Shown here piece after piece: positions 23,301-36,944 of a stretch of DNA of 64,000 nt. Position 1 is the stretch's first letter, and every line of letters begins with the position of its first letter. The notes below the pieces were generated by a model that was given only the letters and a program-made list of their open reading frames with translations, was not told where the DNA came from and made no database searches. This DNA is from Pyrrhoderma lamaoense (taxonomy: Eukaryota > Basidiomycota > Agaricomycetes > Hymenochaetales > Hymenochaetaceae): contig NBAZ01000006.1 of NCBI GenBank assembly GCA_002794735.1, positions 1,240,001-1,304,000 on the forward strand. The letters run 5' to 3'. The position numbers and the translations under genes were made by a program.

Positions 23301-23396
23301 TTTTGAAGTCAATACTCTCTGGGGGATTTTGGATTATGGATTTTATCCGTGTTACTTGCTTTCCTTGGTATTGCAATTTACTATTACACTGCTTGA
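20390..23396 (+). CDS. GH5 subfamily 12-type glucosidase (steryl-beta-glucosidase/endoglycoceramidase-related)
   Basis: Resembles the fungal EGCrP/Sgl1 enzymes, which cleave glucosylceramide or ergosteryl glucoside inside the cell. Landmarks: TGGLRVAGRHITDKYGRVC, NLRGVNLSGASKT, EYDFEYLEYIKSLLSLLPEY, HQDVWSRYTGGSGAPAWT, the acid/base Glu in MMNEPHRGYI, WYTDCYYPL, LVFLEPIPNE, MVYAPHWYDLNGLF, the nucleophile in VIMGECGIPMD and SLIGYTLWNYNPDN. At least ten introns. Two one-base losses are inferred. At 20602 one added A joins an upstream frame to TGGLRV. At 23321-23325 one added G gives TLWGDFGLWILSVLLAFLGI and stop TGA 23394-23396, a C-terminal membrane segment; without it the frame runs to 23424. 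The 5' exon structure (20390-20600) is unsure. Both catalytic Glu are present. Confidence 0.85.
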
Positions 23397-23649
23397 AGGC
23401 TGTCATTTCCGTACACTTTTATAGTTATTATGTCTCGGACTATTTTCAAAACTTTAGATGTAGGGAGAGTTCCAGTAAATAGTTTATTGTGCGTGTAGAT
23501 GAATAAAAGATCGAATATAGACAATAAAGCTGATTATTTGACAATAAACCGAATAAAACGTCTTTATTTGTCACGACCACGTGCTTAGACAAAGCGTATA
23601 CTATTATCACCCACATACAAGCACTCAAAGATATACTAGAAGCACAAGC

Positions 23650-25530
23650 ATGGACATTGACAATCCAGTAGAGCTCATCCCATCTACTCCAACACAACCA
23701 CTGAATGAAGGAATTTTTAAAACAGAAGAGAAAAGACCGTTAGTGGTATCCATTGATGACGCACATCCCTTCGATCTAGAGGCATACATTTCAGGCTACT
23801 CAGGTACGCACACAAATCTAAGAACAGTGAAGAGTATAGTTATCTCTGAATTAAATTCAATCAGATAGAACTGCTATATATCGCCTCCTTCATGTTCTTG
23901 AAAACTGCCCATCCCTTGCACGCCCCACGTTCGATGCTGTCATAAAACGCATCAGAGCCGGGCGGGACGTATCCTTCTACCAGACCGCCGTAGATCTATA
24001 TAACCAGGCGATACAAGATGGGACTAGCCCAGAAGAGGTAGATCATCAATGGGTAGATGCAGTAAACGCGGGAAATTTGAGCGAGAAGAATAAACTCGAG
24101 GTCGAACTCAAAACTTATCAAAGCAATATGATCAAAGAGAGCATTCGCGTGAGTTCAGATTTCCTCTTACTTTATGAAATCAAGTTTCCGATATGTAGCC
24201 TTAGATGGCACATAGAGATTTAGGAAACTACTATAGGGCCGTTGGTGATGAAGGCTCGTCGCTGAAGCATTACACGAAATCAAGAGAGTACTGTTCTTCG
24301 AGCCAACATGTACTTGAGATGTGTCTATCCATCCTTGAGGTTAGTTATGTATCTATCTTAAAGCACATATGACAACTATACCAATCGACTTTACCCCTCT
24401 AGCTCCTCCTTGAACAGCGTAATTATGGACATATTCAAACCTATGTATTCAAAGCCGAAGCTGCCCTTGACGCTTCGAGATCAAGCGAACAGGCCTCATC
24501 TGATTCCAAAACATCACAGTTAGCTCACAAGAAAGCAGCTATATCAGCAGAACGTGAAAGGTTCCAGTCAAAACTAGATCTTGCTAACGCTCTTTCGTAT
24601 CTTGGTTCTAATCAATATGAAAAAGCTGCAACGACTTTCTTAAAAATGGGTCAACCAAAGGGTCTCGAAGATTGGATTGGGAAGGTGTGTCTTTTATACT
24701 TTTACAATAATACATTCCGTAGCTTATTTCTTTCTTACTGTAGATTATAACACCTTCTGATATCGCTATTTATGGAACTCTGTGTGCCCTTGCTACAATG
24801 AGTCGTGGTGCTATAAATGCCCAAATAATTCAGAATGATGTGTTTGCTAGTTATCTTGAGCAAGAGCCATACGTTCGTGATTTGGTCAATGCATACATGG
24901 GGAGCAAATTCAAGACGGTACTGGAGATACTCGAGCGATATTCGGTGAGAAATATTCTCCCTATCAACCCTTTTATTCTGGTTTTCAATAACCTGTGCGT
25001 CACCTTTAAAGTCACGGCATTATCTAGATGTTCACCTTAGTCCTCATGTAAAGGAATTGACTAACTTGATACGAGATCGAGCGCTTGTACTTTACTTCCA
25101 ACCATTTGCAAATGTTAAACTCCCGAAGATGGCAGCTGCATTCGGAATGGATTCAATTGAGCTAGAAGGCACATTGGTAGCACTCATACGCCGTGGTGTG
25201 ATCAAAGGGCGTATAGACGGCAGAAACAAGGTATTCATCGACCCCTAACGTGACCCTCACATGAAGCACTCATTTTTATCATTCTAGATTTTGAAGGCAA
25301 ATATCGTCGATCAACGTGCCGCACTCTTTGCACGAGCAGCTCAGGCAGGAACGCAGATACAGGCAACAAACCAAAAATTATTGCTCCGTTTGAGACTGTA
25401 TGTATTCCGATTTCATTCTCGAAAAACCTGCACTGACCTCTACGAAAGACAACAAGCCGACTTAGTTGTGAAGCCCAAAACACAGGTCTCTATCGCAAAC
25501 TTGATTGAAGTCCCTGGTGAAAATTTATAA
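23650..25530 (+). CDS. CSN1: COP9 signalosome subunit 1 (PCI domain)
   Basis: Subunit 1 of the COP9 signalosome, which removes Nedd8 from cullins. Exons begin 23650-23803 and 23865 onward, with about eight introns. Motifs: [78 protein letters not shown] and a C-terminal PCI/winged-helix part ([33 protein letters not shown]). [19 protein letters not shown] is the TPR-like helix usual for CSN1/Rpn7. I prefer CSN1 to Rpn7 because of the DLEAYISGY opening. The ATG is the one before [10 protein letters not shown]. No frame repair needed. It ends 132 bp from the convergent phosphatase gene. Confidence 0.88.
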
Positions 25531-25662
25531 ATGAGGTGACAAAAACCCATTTGGCAGACAAACCGCTCATATATGTATCGAAGTGTTATCAATTTGTAGT
25601 GTACCATATGGCTAAGGCTTTGTATTTCTCCTCTTTCTATGCATACGATATATCATGACATA

Positions 25663-27889
25663 TCACGGGAACATACTTCTATTGGGACGACCATCAACTA
25701 TGGAGTCAGTCCAAACATCAAAGGTGTAGTTTCCATTGCAGTCCTGCGCATAGTCGACTTCCGTAATCCTAGATTGCATGGACTCAATGAATACTGGGAG
25801 TGAACAAAGACCATTTTCATCCTGAGGGCAACCATTTATACCTGTAAGCGGTATAACAGCATCGTTAAGAAGCCAGCGAATGAACTGTTGCGTATCTGAT
25901 GATGCTTCACTGGAATCGGATGGCAGGACATGACTTGGCCGATTAGCTGAGCGGCGAATGGAGCAAGTTGGTTGGCATAGTAAGTCTGCATGGAATGAAA
26001 AACTATGAGCAGTTGTTAATTAGAGAGGTATCAACTAAACATTCACTTGATTCTCCGGTCTGTAGTCCCTGGGCAAAGGGCCTCCTGCTGCCATTGAAGT
26101 AAAGTTCATTGCGACAAGTACTATACGAGCCTGGTAAATACTTGAATAATGTACCAAATAATATTGCATACTAGAAGTGATGATTGTATCATGTGTTGCG
26201 TCTACATAAATCGGCTGGTTCAAAGGGAAGGTTATATTATCGTTGTCAAGTGTGGCGTTTGTAGTTGAGTTGTGTATAGTGATCGGAGTTTGGGTAAGTC
26301 TCGAAACGAGTTCGTGTACATATCCTATTCCAATCGCAGCGGTAGTAGGGTTACCCGGTCCATATGTATACCAAAAAACGAGGTCTACAAGAAATCAAGA
26401 TTGAGACATATATGCTATATAGTAGAGTGGTATACTAACCTTGATAATACTCATAACCTTCCATTCCTCTTCCGTGAATAGATTGCAAAAGGCCGAAGCC
26501 CCAAGAGCAACAGTCTGTAAAGATGATGACATAAGTTAGAACGTTTATTTTAGTAATTTTGAACTGACCTCAAAGGCACATAATTCCTGCATCTCAAACA
26601 CGTCTGTAATAGTCAAGTTTAAACCCTCAATTTGAGAAGAGATCCGAGATAGAGCATCCTTGAGATAAACCTCAGCCCATTTGTCTCCTACGTCGAACCC
26701 GACATATCCAATGGTATTCTGCATCTCACAGTACGGAGCAAGTGTGTTATTAAGGGTAGAATCGTACCAGTCTTCTATCGTGATAAGCTGACGGTAGTTG
26801 GTTTGGTAATCGGGAATACCAAAGAAACCTGCTGCAAAGTTCTCACTAGATAGATCATGATAGACTCGTTAGCTCATAAGCAAGTATGAGGATCTGATGC
26901 AGGATAGTAAACCTACGCGGATTGGACCATCCGGTACTCGGAGGTCGTACGAAATACTGGAAGACCAGTAAAATCTTTCAGTAGCTCCCCATAATTGATT
27001 CGGAAGGATACACCGAGATCAAAGCTATCAAGTAAACCTTAGATGGACAACCAAAAGACAAAGTAAGAAAGAAAAACCCCACAGTTGTTGACGACCAAAG
27101 GGAGTCAGTAGCTCCTCTCCAAGCTATATAGGTTTACGATATTAGTCAATGGATGAGTGAGGTAGAACCATGGTAGGTTGAATTGCCTTATATGTCCATG
27201 TATTTAAGAAGGATAGCTCTCCTTTGCTGTGAAACCTGATCCATCGAGGGTTACATTATGTAATTTATCCGCGAAGTCATACCCAGATGATGGATATCTT
27301 GCACCTATTTATAATTTATATTGCTTATTAGAAAAGCATACACTGAATCTCATACGACGAACCATGACGATGAACAAGGTGAACTTGATCCAACTTGCAT
27401 CCTTCCGGTATTAACATCGATGCTTTCGGAAGCCCAAAGGAGTCCACAGAGAACATGGGTGATAACGGACCCCAAGAATACCTTGCATCAAACGAAGACT
27501 TGTTATCAGCCGTCGCAGGTTCTTGAAGAGGGTAGGCTCCATATATTTTAGGGACAGACGTTGCAGTCGCAAGTAGTTCTGCTTCATCCCAGCTATATAT
27601 ATATGCACATAACCAATAAATCAGCATTAGTATTATTTTGTCCTTTGAGAGTCAAAGGTGTGTCACTTGCTTGGAGTAGGACCGGCATTGCCTACGACGG
27701 ACAAGGAGGGAAGTAAGAATCGAGTTCCGTAGCTGCATTAGTAGCATTTGGGACCGGAAACACCGCACTCGTCGAAATTCCTACAAACGACGAAGCAGAA
27801 AACTCAATGCCTTCCGATGGTAAAGCAAAGAACTGCACTACAGTCAGCGCAATCAATACAAAGTTATTCAGTGGTAGATGGCTTTTCAT
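25663..27889 (-). CDS. Secreted histidine acid phosphatase (phytase-like, clade 2 histidine phosphatase)
   Basis: Probable extracellular acid phosphatase/phytase. Signal peptide MKSHLPLNNFVLIALTVVQF, then SWGPLSPMFSVD, CKLDQVHLVHRHGARYPSSG (catalytic RHG formed by splicing CATG to GT), and downstream NQPIYVDATHDTIITS with the HD pair near 26200. It ends YTFDVWTDSIVDGRP near 25690, TGA 25665-25663. Many short introns, as in other basidiomycete members. Two oddities. One base seems lost at 27221-27222: adding a G gives GSGFTAKGELSFLNTWTY. The next intron appears to begin with GC (27186-27124) and joins TYK to LGEELLTPFGRQQL. Catalytic residues are present. Substrate range cannot be read from sequence. 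Confidence 0.85.
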
Positions 27890-28866
27890 GGTGTTACTTG
27901 GATGAGTTCAGCCTTTCACCCTCTTCCCAAGGAGAAAGAGAAAATTGACTCCTCCAGATATGAGCTGGAAATGAGCTCATTTTGTATGAGGACAAACGAA
28001 AAAAAAAAAAAAAAAAAAAAAAAACACTCGTCTTCTGGATCGTCGCTGAAGAAGTTTACAAGAGGGGGGTCATCAAATCTTAATAAAAAATAAAAAAAGA
28101 TTTCATGACTTTTAATTTATCTCTCACACTTCCGAGAAAAGTTCATTATTGTTTTCAAATGACTTAATACCAGAAATTTCTAAGTCAGAAGCTATGTAAA
28201 TATACGATGTTGAAGCAGCATGTTATTATCATTATTATTGGTATACAGGAAAGAAAAGGAAGGTAAGAGGGATTTTCGGAGTTAACTTCTTCGGTAAACA
28301 TGAGGCAATTTTTCTTGGCGGAAAAACTCTTATATACTGAGAGAAATAAAATGTACTTCAATTGCAAGCATTAATAGTAATAATACCGAAACTGGCACTA
28401 TAGTCCATAGTTGAAGGTACGTATACATATACACATTTACACCTACATACATGTTACTTGAAGATACATACCTGCATTTTTCAGTTTCTATATCCACGTT
28501 AAACAAATACTTATGCATGTCCGTCACAACTATCTCCAAAGGACTTCTCCCATCTAACTTCCTTCCTTCCCTCATCCTTCCCTCCTCTTGTCAACTTGTC
28601 TATAAGAGCAAGCTCACGTATTGCTACTGACCTTAATTTCTAGATGATTTTTGTAGTTGAATTTTTCAAGGTGTTTGAACAGTCTAACCCCACTGACATC
28701 TAAGTATCCCTCATTCCTACGTTCGTATCGCACTAGCCCTAGCTCACCGTCCTTTGGTCTCGCTCCGTCTCGGATACTACTTTGGTCTCTCGATCGATCG
28801 ATGCTTATCGTTAATTCCTTCCTTCCTTCGTTTTGCACTCGTCGATACTATTCCCTCTTCAAGATT
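27890..28866. other. Gene-free region upstream of the phosphatase
   Basis: About 1 kb. Contains a run of 26 A (27999-28024), pyrimidine-rich stretches and the tetranucleotide runs GATCGATCGAT (28793) and CCTTCCTTCCTTC (28818). No gene supported. The part next to 27889 should be the phosphatase promoter. Confidence 0.35.
27999..28024. repeat. Poly(A) tract, 26 bases
   Basis: Uninterrupted run of 26 A on the plus strand, about 110 bp upstream of the phosphatase ATG. May be a nucleosome-poor promoter element or a retroposed poly(A) relic; length in a draft assembly is unreliable. Confidence 0.8.
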
Positions 28867-29017
28867 AGCCACCGGGGGTAACACCCCTCCTTCAAAGTCC
28901 TTATAACGCGAGAATTGGGTGTAAATAGATATGATTTTCCCTGATCATGACTATCTACACTCAATTCTTGCGTTATTAGGACTTTTTTTGGGGGGAAAGG
29001 GTTTAACCCTGATGGCT
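28867..29017. repeat. Long imperfect inverted repeat (hairpin), about 150 bp
   Basis: Left arm 28867-28930 and right arm 28951-29017 pair with a loop of about 20 nt. The inner 32 bp (AAAGTCC..ATAACGC.AGAATTG.GTGTA) match at about 28 positions. The outer part (AGCCA.C.GGG.TAA) matches at about 12 of 15, with a poorly paired middle. No clear target duplication flanks it. Could be a decayed MITE or a transcript able to form double-stranded RNA. Confidence 0.65.
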
Positions 29018-29978
29018 CCGGTCCCCTCTACACGTATACATACTGGGTTCAGCTTTACCTTGGTGGACAACTTCGTTGAACATCTTTCGAATTTAATTCT
29101 GGTTTCAAGCGAGAGGAGGGAATTAGATAAAAAAGGTGGTTTCACGTTACAATACTACCATTCCTTCAATCGTCCTTCAAACTACACGTACTTCTCTAAG
29201 CAAAATTCCAGTTGATCAGTCTGACATTGTATATCTCAAGTTTTATTACGATAATCCTAGTAATCGTATACGTCATGCACGTATATGCAATCGGATATCA
29301 ATATACCAAGTCAAACTTGTACATATAAAACTCTACACGTTATCTGATAATCTGACTTACCCGAGGGATCACTGGTACCGACTCTCTGACTGCTGACTGC
29401 CGGTACTCGCCCCAGACGCAGTATATGCAATTCGTTTTACATAGTTCCCGCGCTCCTTACGCTCTGCGACCACTTTAGCACTTGATACAGATTCTCACTT
29501 TTCTCCTATACTACAGGTTAGATACTCGACTATGTAATCCATTCACAACCATGAATCGTAGTTCAATAATAATAATGCTAGGACGCAGGTTTCTCTCTAT
29601 CAAACTCATAAAACACCTCTCTGGCATCTTTTTAGTACTTGAAGGTAGCTAAAGAGTCACTTTTTATTTTGGTATCTAGATATATCCTATATTCATGATG
29701 TAACTGGGATAGTAGTAAAAGGGAATTTTACTCCTTTTTGTGTAGGCGAACATCATATTTCCGTCGTGTAAAAATTGAATACATACATACATTTCATACA
29801 TAATGCGTATCCACACAAAGTTAAAAAATAACGACCAATATTATAATCACGTCTCAAAAAAGGTTTACCTACAATTTTTCTAGTTACAACTGATAACAAG
29901 TACATGTACACTCTTATTATACACTTTACGACTATCTCCCCCTCCCTCCCGCTCGAATGTTATTTATCGATATCGTCT
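29018..29978. other. Gene-free region
   Basis: About 960 bp without supported coding sequence. Short frames here lack motifs. AT-rich, with ATACATACATACATTTCATACATA-type short repeats near 29782-29802. Confidence 0.3.
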
Positions 29979-30043
29979 CCATAAGCCACAAACCATAAGC
30001 CACAGACCACAAACCACAAACCATAAACCATAAACTATAAACA
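29979..30043. repeat. Degenerate 7-bp tandem repeat (CCAYAAR)
   Basis: About nine copies of CCATAAG/CCACAAA/CCATAAA in a row, just downstream of the oxidoreductase stop (minus strand reads TTTRTGG). It differs from the telomeric CCCTAA unit. It probably lies in the 3' UTR. Confidence 0.7.
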
Positions 30044-30057
30044 TTCAAACGGAAGCT

Positions 30058-33000
30058 TCACCCTCCACTAACAAGTCTACGAACATCAACCGGTCTTCCA
30101 TGACTTGTCAAACACGCCTCAATAAGCGCCACATCCCTCAACGCTTCCCGCGGAGAACCAAGTGTATCCAAGTATCCTTCTTCTGCGTTTCCTACATCAT
30201 CATCATTTACACTGGCGTTACCGTTACCGGACTCAGACGCCTTCGAGACAGCTTTGAGGAACGCGTATACTTCAACTTCTACACCTCGGGCTTCGTAGAT
30301 CTCTACGCTCTCTTCTTCTGCTAGTTCATCGCCTTCGTGGTCTTGTGTTTGGGTGACGACGTGGATCGTGAGCTTGATCTTTGGTTTATCTGGGGGGGGG
30401 GGTTCAATTGAGGAGGGAGGGAGGGGGGGGGGTTAGTTGGCAGGTTGTTAGAAAGTTATCAGATGAAATCGTGAAAATAAAATAAATAGAAAATTAAAAT
30501 CAAAATCAAAAATATCAAAACCTCGAAAAGAAAAAAAGGCAAGACTTACCACCAACTCGTACGTTCTCAACTCTCACCCAGCCTTTATCAGCAGTGACGA
30601 GGATCGCTCCTCCCCCACCTTTCTCCGCACTCGAACGGGACGGACAAGGGGCTCCAAACGAGAGCTCGAAGATCCCATGCGTCATCGTCGTCGTGTTCGT
30701 GTTCGTAGTAGCTACGTACCCAATTCGTAGTTCAACCCATCCCCCGCCGAATTAACATTATCATTATTATTATTATCATTATTATCATTCCACAATAAAA
30801 AAAAAGATGAACACGAGGAACACCACTTACCACCCAAGGCCGGAGAACACCCAACGACGGCACTAATCGAATCACAAGGCTTGAGGTGTTCCCTCGTAAG
30901 AGACGCATGAGCGCTCACTTGTCCCGGTTGGGCTTCACGACTGAGGAAGAGGCGGATGATGGCGGCGGAGTGGACGCCTCCGTCGAGCTTGTTTTTTTAT
31001 ATTTTTTGTATTTGTGTTTTTTTTTTTTTGGGGGGGGGGGCGTGAAGGTTGGTGTCGTAGTAGGAATAGAGATAGAGACAGGAACAGTTATAGGAGTAGG
31101 AATAGTAATAGTAATAGGAAGAGAGGTTAGGTAAGTTTGATCCAGAAATAAATTCAACAGGGCATGGAACATTAAAAAAAAATTGGAGTCAAATAGCAAA
31201 GTACGTCTCCTCTTAGGAGATCGAGATCAACCATACAGGAAAAAGAAAAGAAAAGAGACAGACCAAGACCGAGACCAAGACCGAGAGAGAAAGGGACAGG
31301 GAAATAGACTTACTAGGAAACCACCTTGATACTATAAGAACCAAGGAAAGAACGAACGAATCAAGGTTCCCATGCAAGGGGTTATGCAGCACAGGAATCA
31401 TTTAACAGGCGAGGACGGGCGGGGCGAAGTGGGAGGCAAGATCCAGTAGAAGGAAGGATTGTGTTCGCCAAGACGGTAAGAAGGTTCCGTTCCACACAAC
31501 ATAAAAAGAAGGGTAAAGTCGGAGGGTAGATAAGGTAGAAGCGGAGAGGGGGTGGGATGTAGTCAAGATCCCAGAGATTTCCAGAGCATAAATTTCGGAG
31601 AGATTCCAGGATTCCATATATGGTGAGGGAGTGGAAAGTAGAGAGAATATTATGTTAGTATCAGATAAAGAAGTCGGTCGTATCCAGGAGAGAGAAAAGG
31701 ATTATAAGCAAAATAAATGAAAAACAAATTAGGTAGGGGAACGCGGTTCATGTATCCCGAAACAGAGAGAAGGGTATGCGTGAGGTAGTATAGACAGACG
31801 ATATGAAGAGAAGAGGGAGGGAGCGGAATGGAGTAAACAGATTAGAAACAGATTAAAAGAAGTTTCGATTAAATAATAGGGAAGTCAGTTGTAATAGCTG
31901 AATGGCAAATCCACGGAGAAAAAAGAAAGAAAAAAGAAACTTGGAAAGGGTTGGGCATATGAATTCCGTTTCGTAATTCTGAAAGCAACGTGATGATGAC
32001 CAAATGTACTAATAATGTGAAAGATAGTAGATACAGAAGGGGGAGATTTGATATATATATTAAAGCTTGGAACGGTGTGATAGAATCACGATTACGATTA
32101 CTTGATCGCCGAGGGGAGGGAGGTATAAAGTCGGAGAAATTAGGTCTGTGAGAGAGAGTAGTGTGTGTGTGGTTCATATTAAGAATACCAAACACCGCTA
32201 CCGACACCCTAATTTTGAAATTGAAGTTTTTTATATGCTGGGTGTCGATACATCGGCACAGGTTTTTTAGTGTGATCTCATCTATCATATCATGGCCCTT
32301 CCCATTATTATTATACCCCGAACTTTGTGTGGGTACTACCTCCGTTATCTCACCCAATAATAGAGCAAGTAATTTGTCCCGGGTATGGAAAAAGTCAAGT
32401 GATAGTTGAGAAACCAAATGTGGAGATAAAAATATATATGATAGCGAGAAACCAGAAAAAAAGAGAAGGGTACAAAACAAAAACAAAAAGAAGAAGAAAT
32501 AGGCGAGCCCGAGAATGAGACTCAAAGCAATACGGGTGGAGTTGCATTGAGAGAGAGAAAGGATATACATACATCTGGAACAGTTCTCCAAGGCGTCTTG
32601 TACCATTTTCCATCAAGATCCACATAGTTCACCGCAGTCAATCTAAAGAACTTGACGTTCCCTATATTCTTCTCCTTGATCACGTCTTTACCGGTACTAG
32701 TGCTATCTTTGTTTGTGCCGAAATTGAAAACGGAAGCAGAAGAGACACCAGGGGAACCTGCGCCGTTCGTGATCTGCGCTAGGCGTCTATAAGCTGGTTC
32801 AGCTTCCCAGTTTTCAGCTACACGCCAGATGAGGCCCTTTGGTCTGACAGAGGGGGTATATCAGTTGAATAATTGGGAAAGAGCAACATCAGCATGTGAT
32901 CATCATCATCATACGGGTATAACATTAGTTGGTGATAGCGAGTTGCGTATGTCATGTGGAGTATGTATAGATGTCCAAGAGTGCAAGTGGATAATATATG

Positions 33001-33519
33001 AGTTAATGCAGAGTGTGTATATGCGTGTGAGATAGAACCAGAGAAAGGCAGGATCCAAGACAGGGGGACTGACCTGAACTCGTGTTCATACCTCTCGATG
33101 AGTTCCAGTCCTTTCTCAACGGAAGGAGCAACCGGCTTCTCACTGAGTACGTGTTTACCGTTCTGAAGCGCCTGGACGACTATAGAAGGCTGCAGGGAGA
33201 TTGGGAGGGCGATGATAACCGCCTGAATGTCAGAGTTTCTTAAGAGTTTGTCTAGACCGAGTCCGGTGGCTTTGGCGGCATTGTTGTCGGAGTCGTCGAC
33301 ATCAAAGTAGATTTGAGGAAGAGTCTCTAGGCCGAGCTGAGATTGAGCGAGAGATGCGATGGCGGAAGCAGAGGAGCGAGAACGGGAGTAGACAGCTGAC
33401 AAATGGAACAAGTCTTTTCCAGAGCCAGAGCTGGAGGCGGAGAGTAAGAACTTGAGGGCGGGAATGTAAGCCTCCTTGGCAAAGATCCCAGCTCCAAGTA
33501 TTCCGATGTTCACCTTCAT
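30058..33519 (-). CDS. Gfo/Idh/MocA-family NAD(P)-dependent oxidoreductase
   Basis: Predicted cytosolic dehydrogenase, similar in its opening to yeast YMR315W-type proteins. Start ATG of MKVNIGILGAGIFAKEAYIP (Rossmann GxGxxA-like); an upstream in-frame TTG is not used. Exon A 33519-33074 ends after GKHVLSEKPVAPSVEKGLEL (the EKP motif). Exon B 32843-32573 carries KGLIWRVAENWEAEPAYRR and VDLDGKWYKTPWRTVPD. Exon C is only 18 nt, 31331-31314, coding YQGGFL. Exon D (about 30989-30834) starts LDGGVHSAAIIRLFLSREAQ. The later exons code GIFELSFGAPCP and GWVRVENVRVGG, and the end is SHGRPVDVRRLVSGG. Joined, it reads PDYQGGFLLDGGVHS, the usual family motif. The intron between B and C is 1241 nt, far longer than all others here. 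Head to head with the GH1 gene. Confidence 0.85.
31040..31290. repeat. Simple-sequence rich intron part of the oxidoreductase gene
   Basis: Next to T and G homopolymers (T to 31029, G 31030-31039) are GGAATA/GTAATA-type 6-bp repeats (31061-31125) and two copies of GACCAAGACCGA (31260-31285). All lie inside the intron that follows the 18-nt exon in transcription order (31313-30990). Confidence 0.55.
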
Positions 33520-33719
33520 CCTTATCGTCGTCGAGTCCAAAGTCTGAGTCTGAGTCTGAGCCTGAGCCTTTGAGCGTGACGGAAAATGGAGAGCGGAAGA
33601 AGCGGATATTTATGGGGAAATGCCGGAAATACTTCGGTGCCGTATGCTCACTTATATACTCTCCCCTCCCATTTCCGGCGGTCGTCGTCGAATCCACTAC
33701 AGTCCTTGTACTTGTAGCT
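33520..33719. promoter_or_regulatory. Shared promoter region of the oxidoreductase and GH1 genes
   Basis: The two start codons point away from each other across 200 bp. The region holds GAGTCT-type hexamer repeats (33541-33570), TATTTATGG (33607) and TATATACTC (33654). Joint regulation is possible but inferred. Confidence 0.5.

Positions 33720-36944
<3,225 letters not shown>

Noticed and set aside
29979..30043. Telomere-like repeat
   Set aside because: The unit CCAYAAR is seven bases and variable; it does not match CCCTAA, and genes continue on both sides.
31869..32606. Minus-strand open frame of 245 codons with hydrophobic stretches
   Set aside because: It begins in an exon of the oxidoreductase gene and then runs through the 1.24-kb intron; composition is intron-like and no motif is present.
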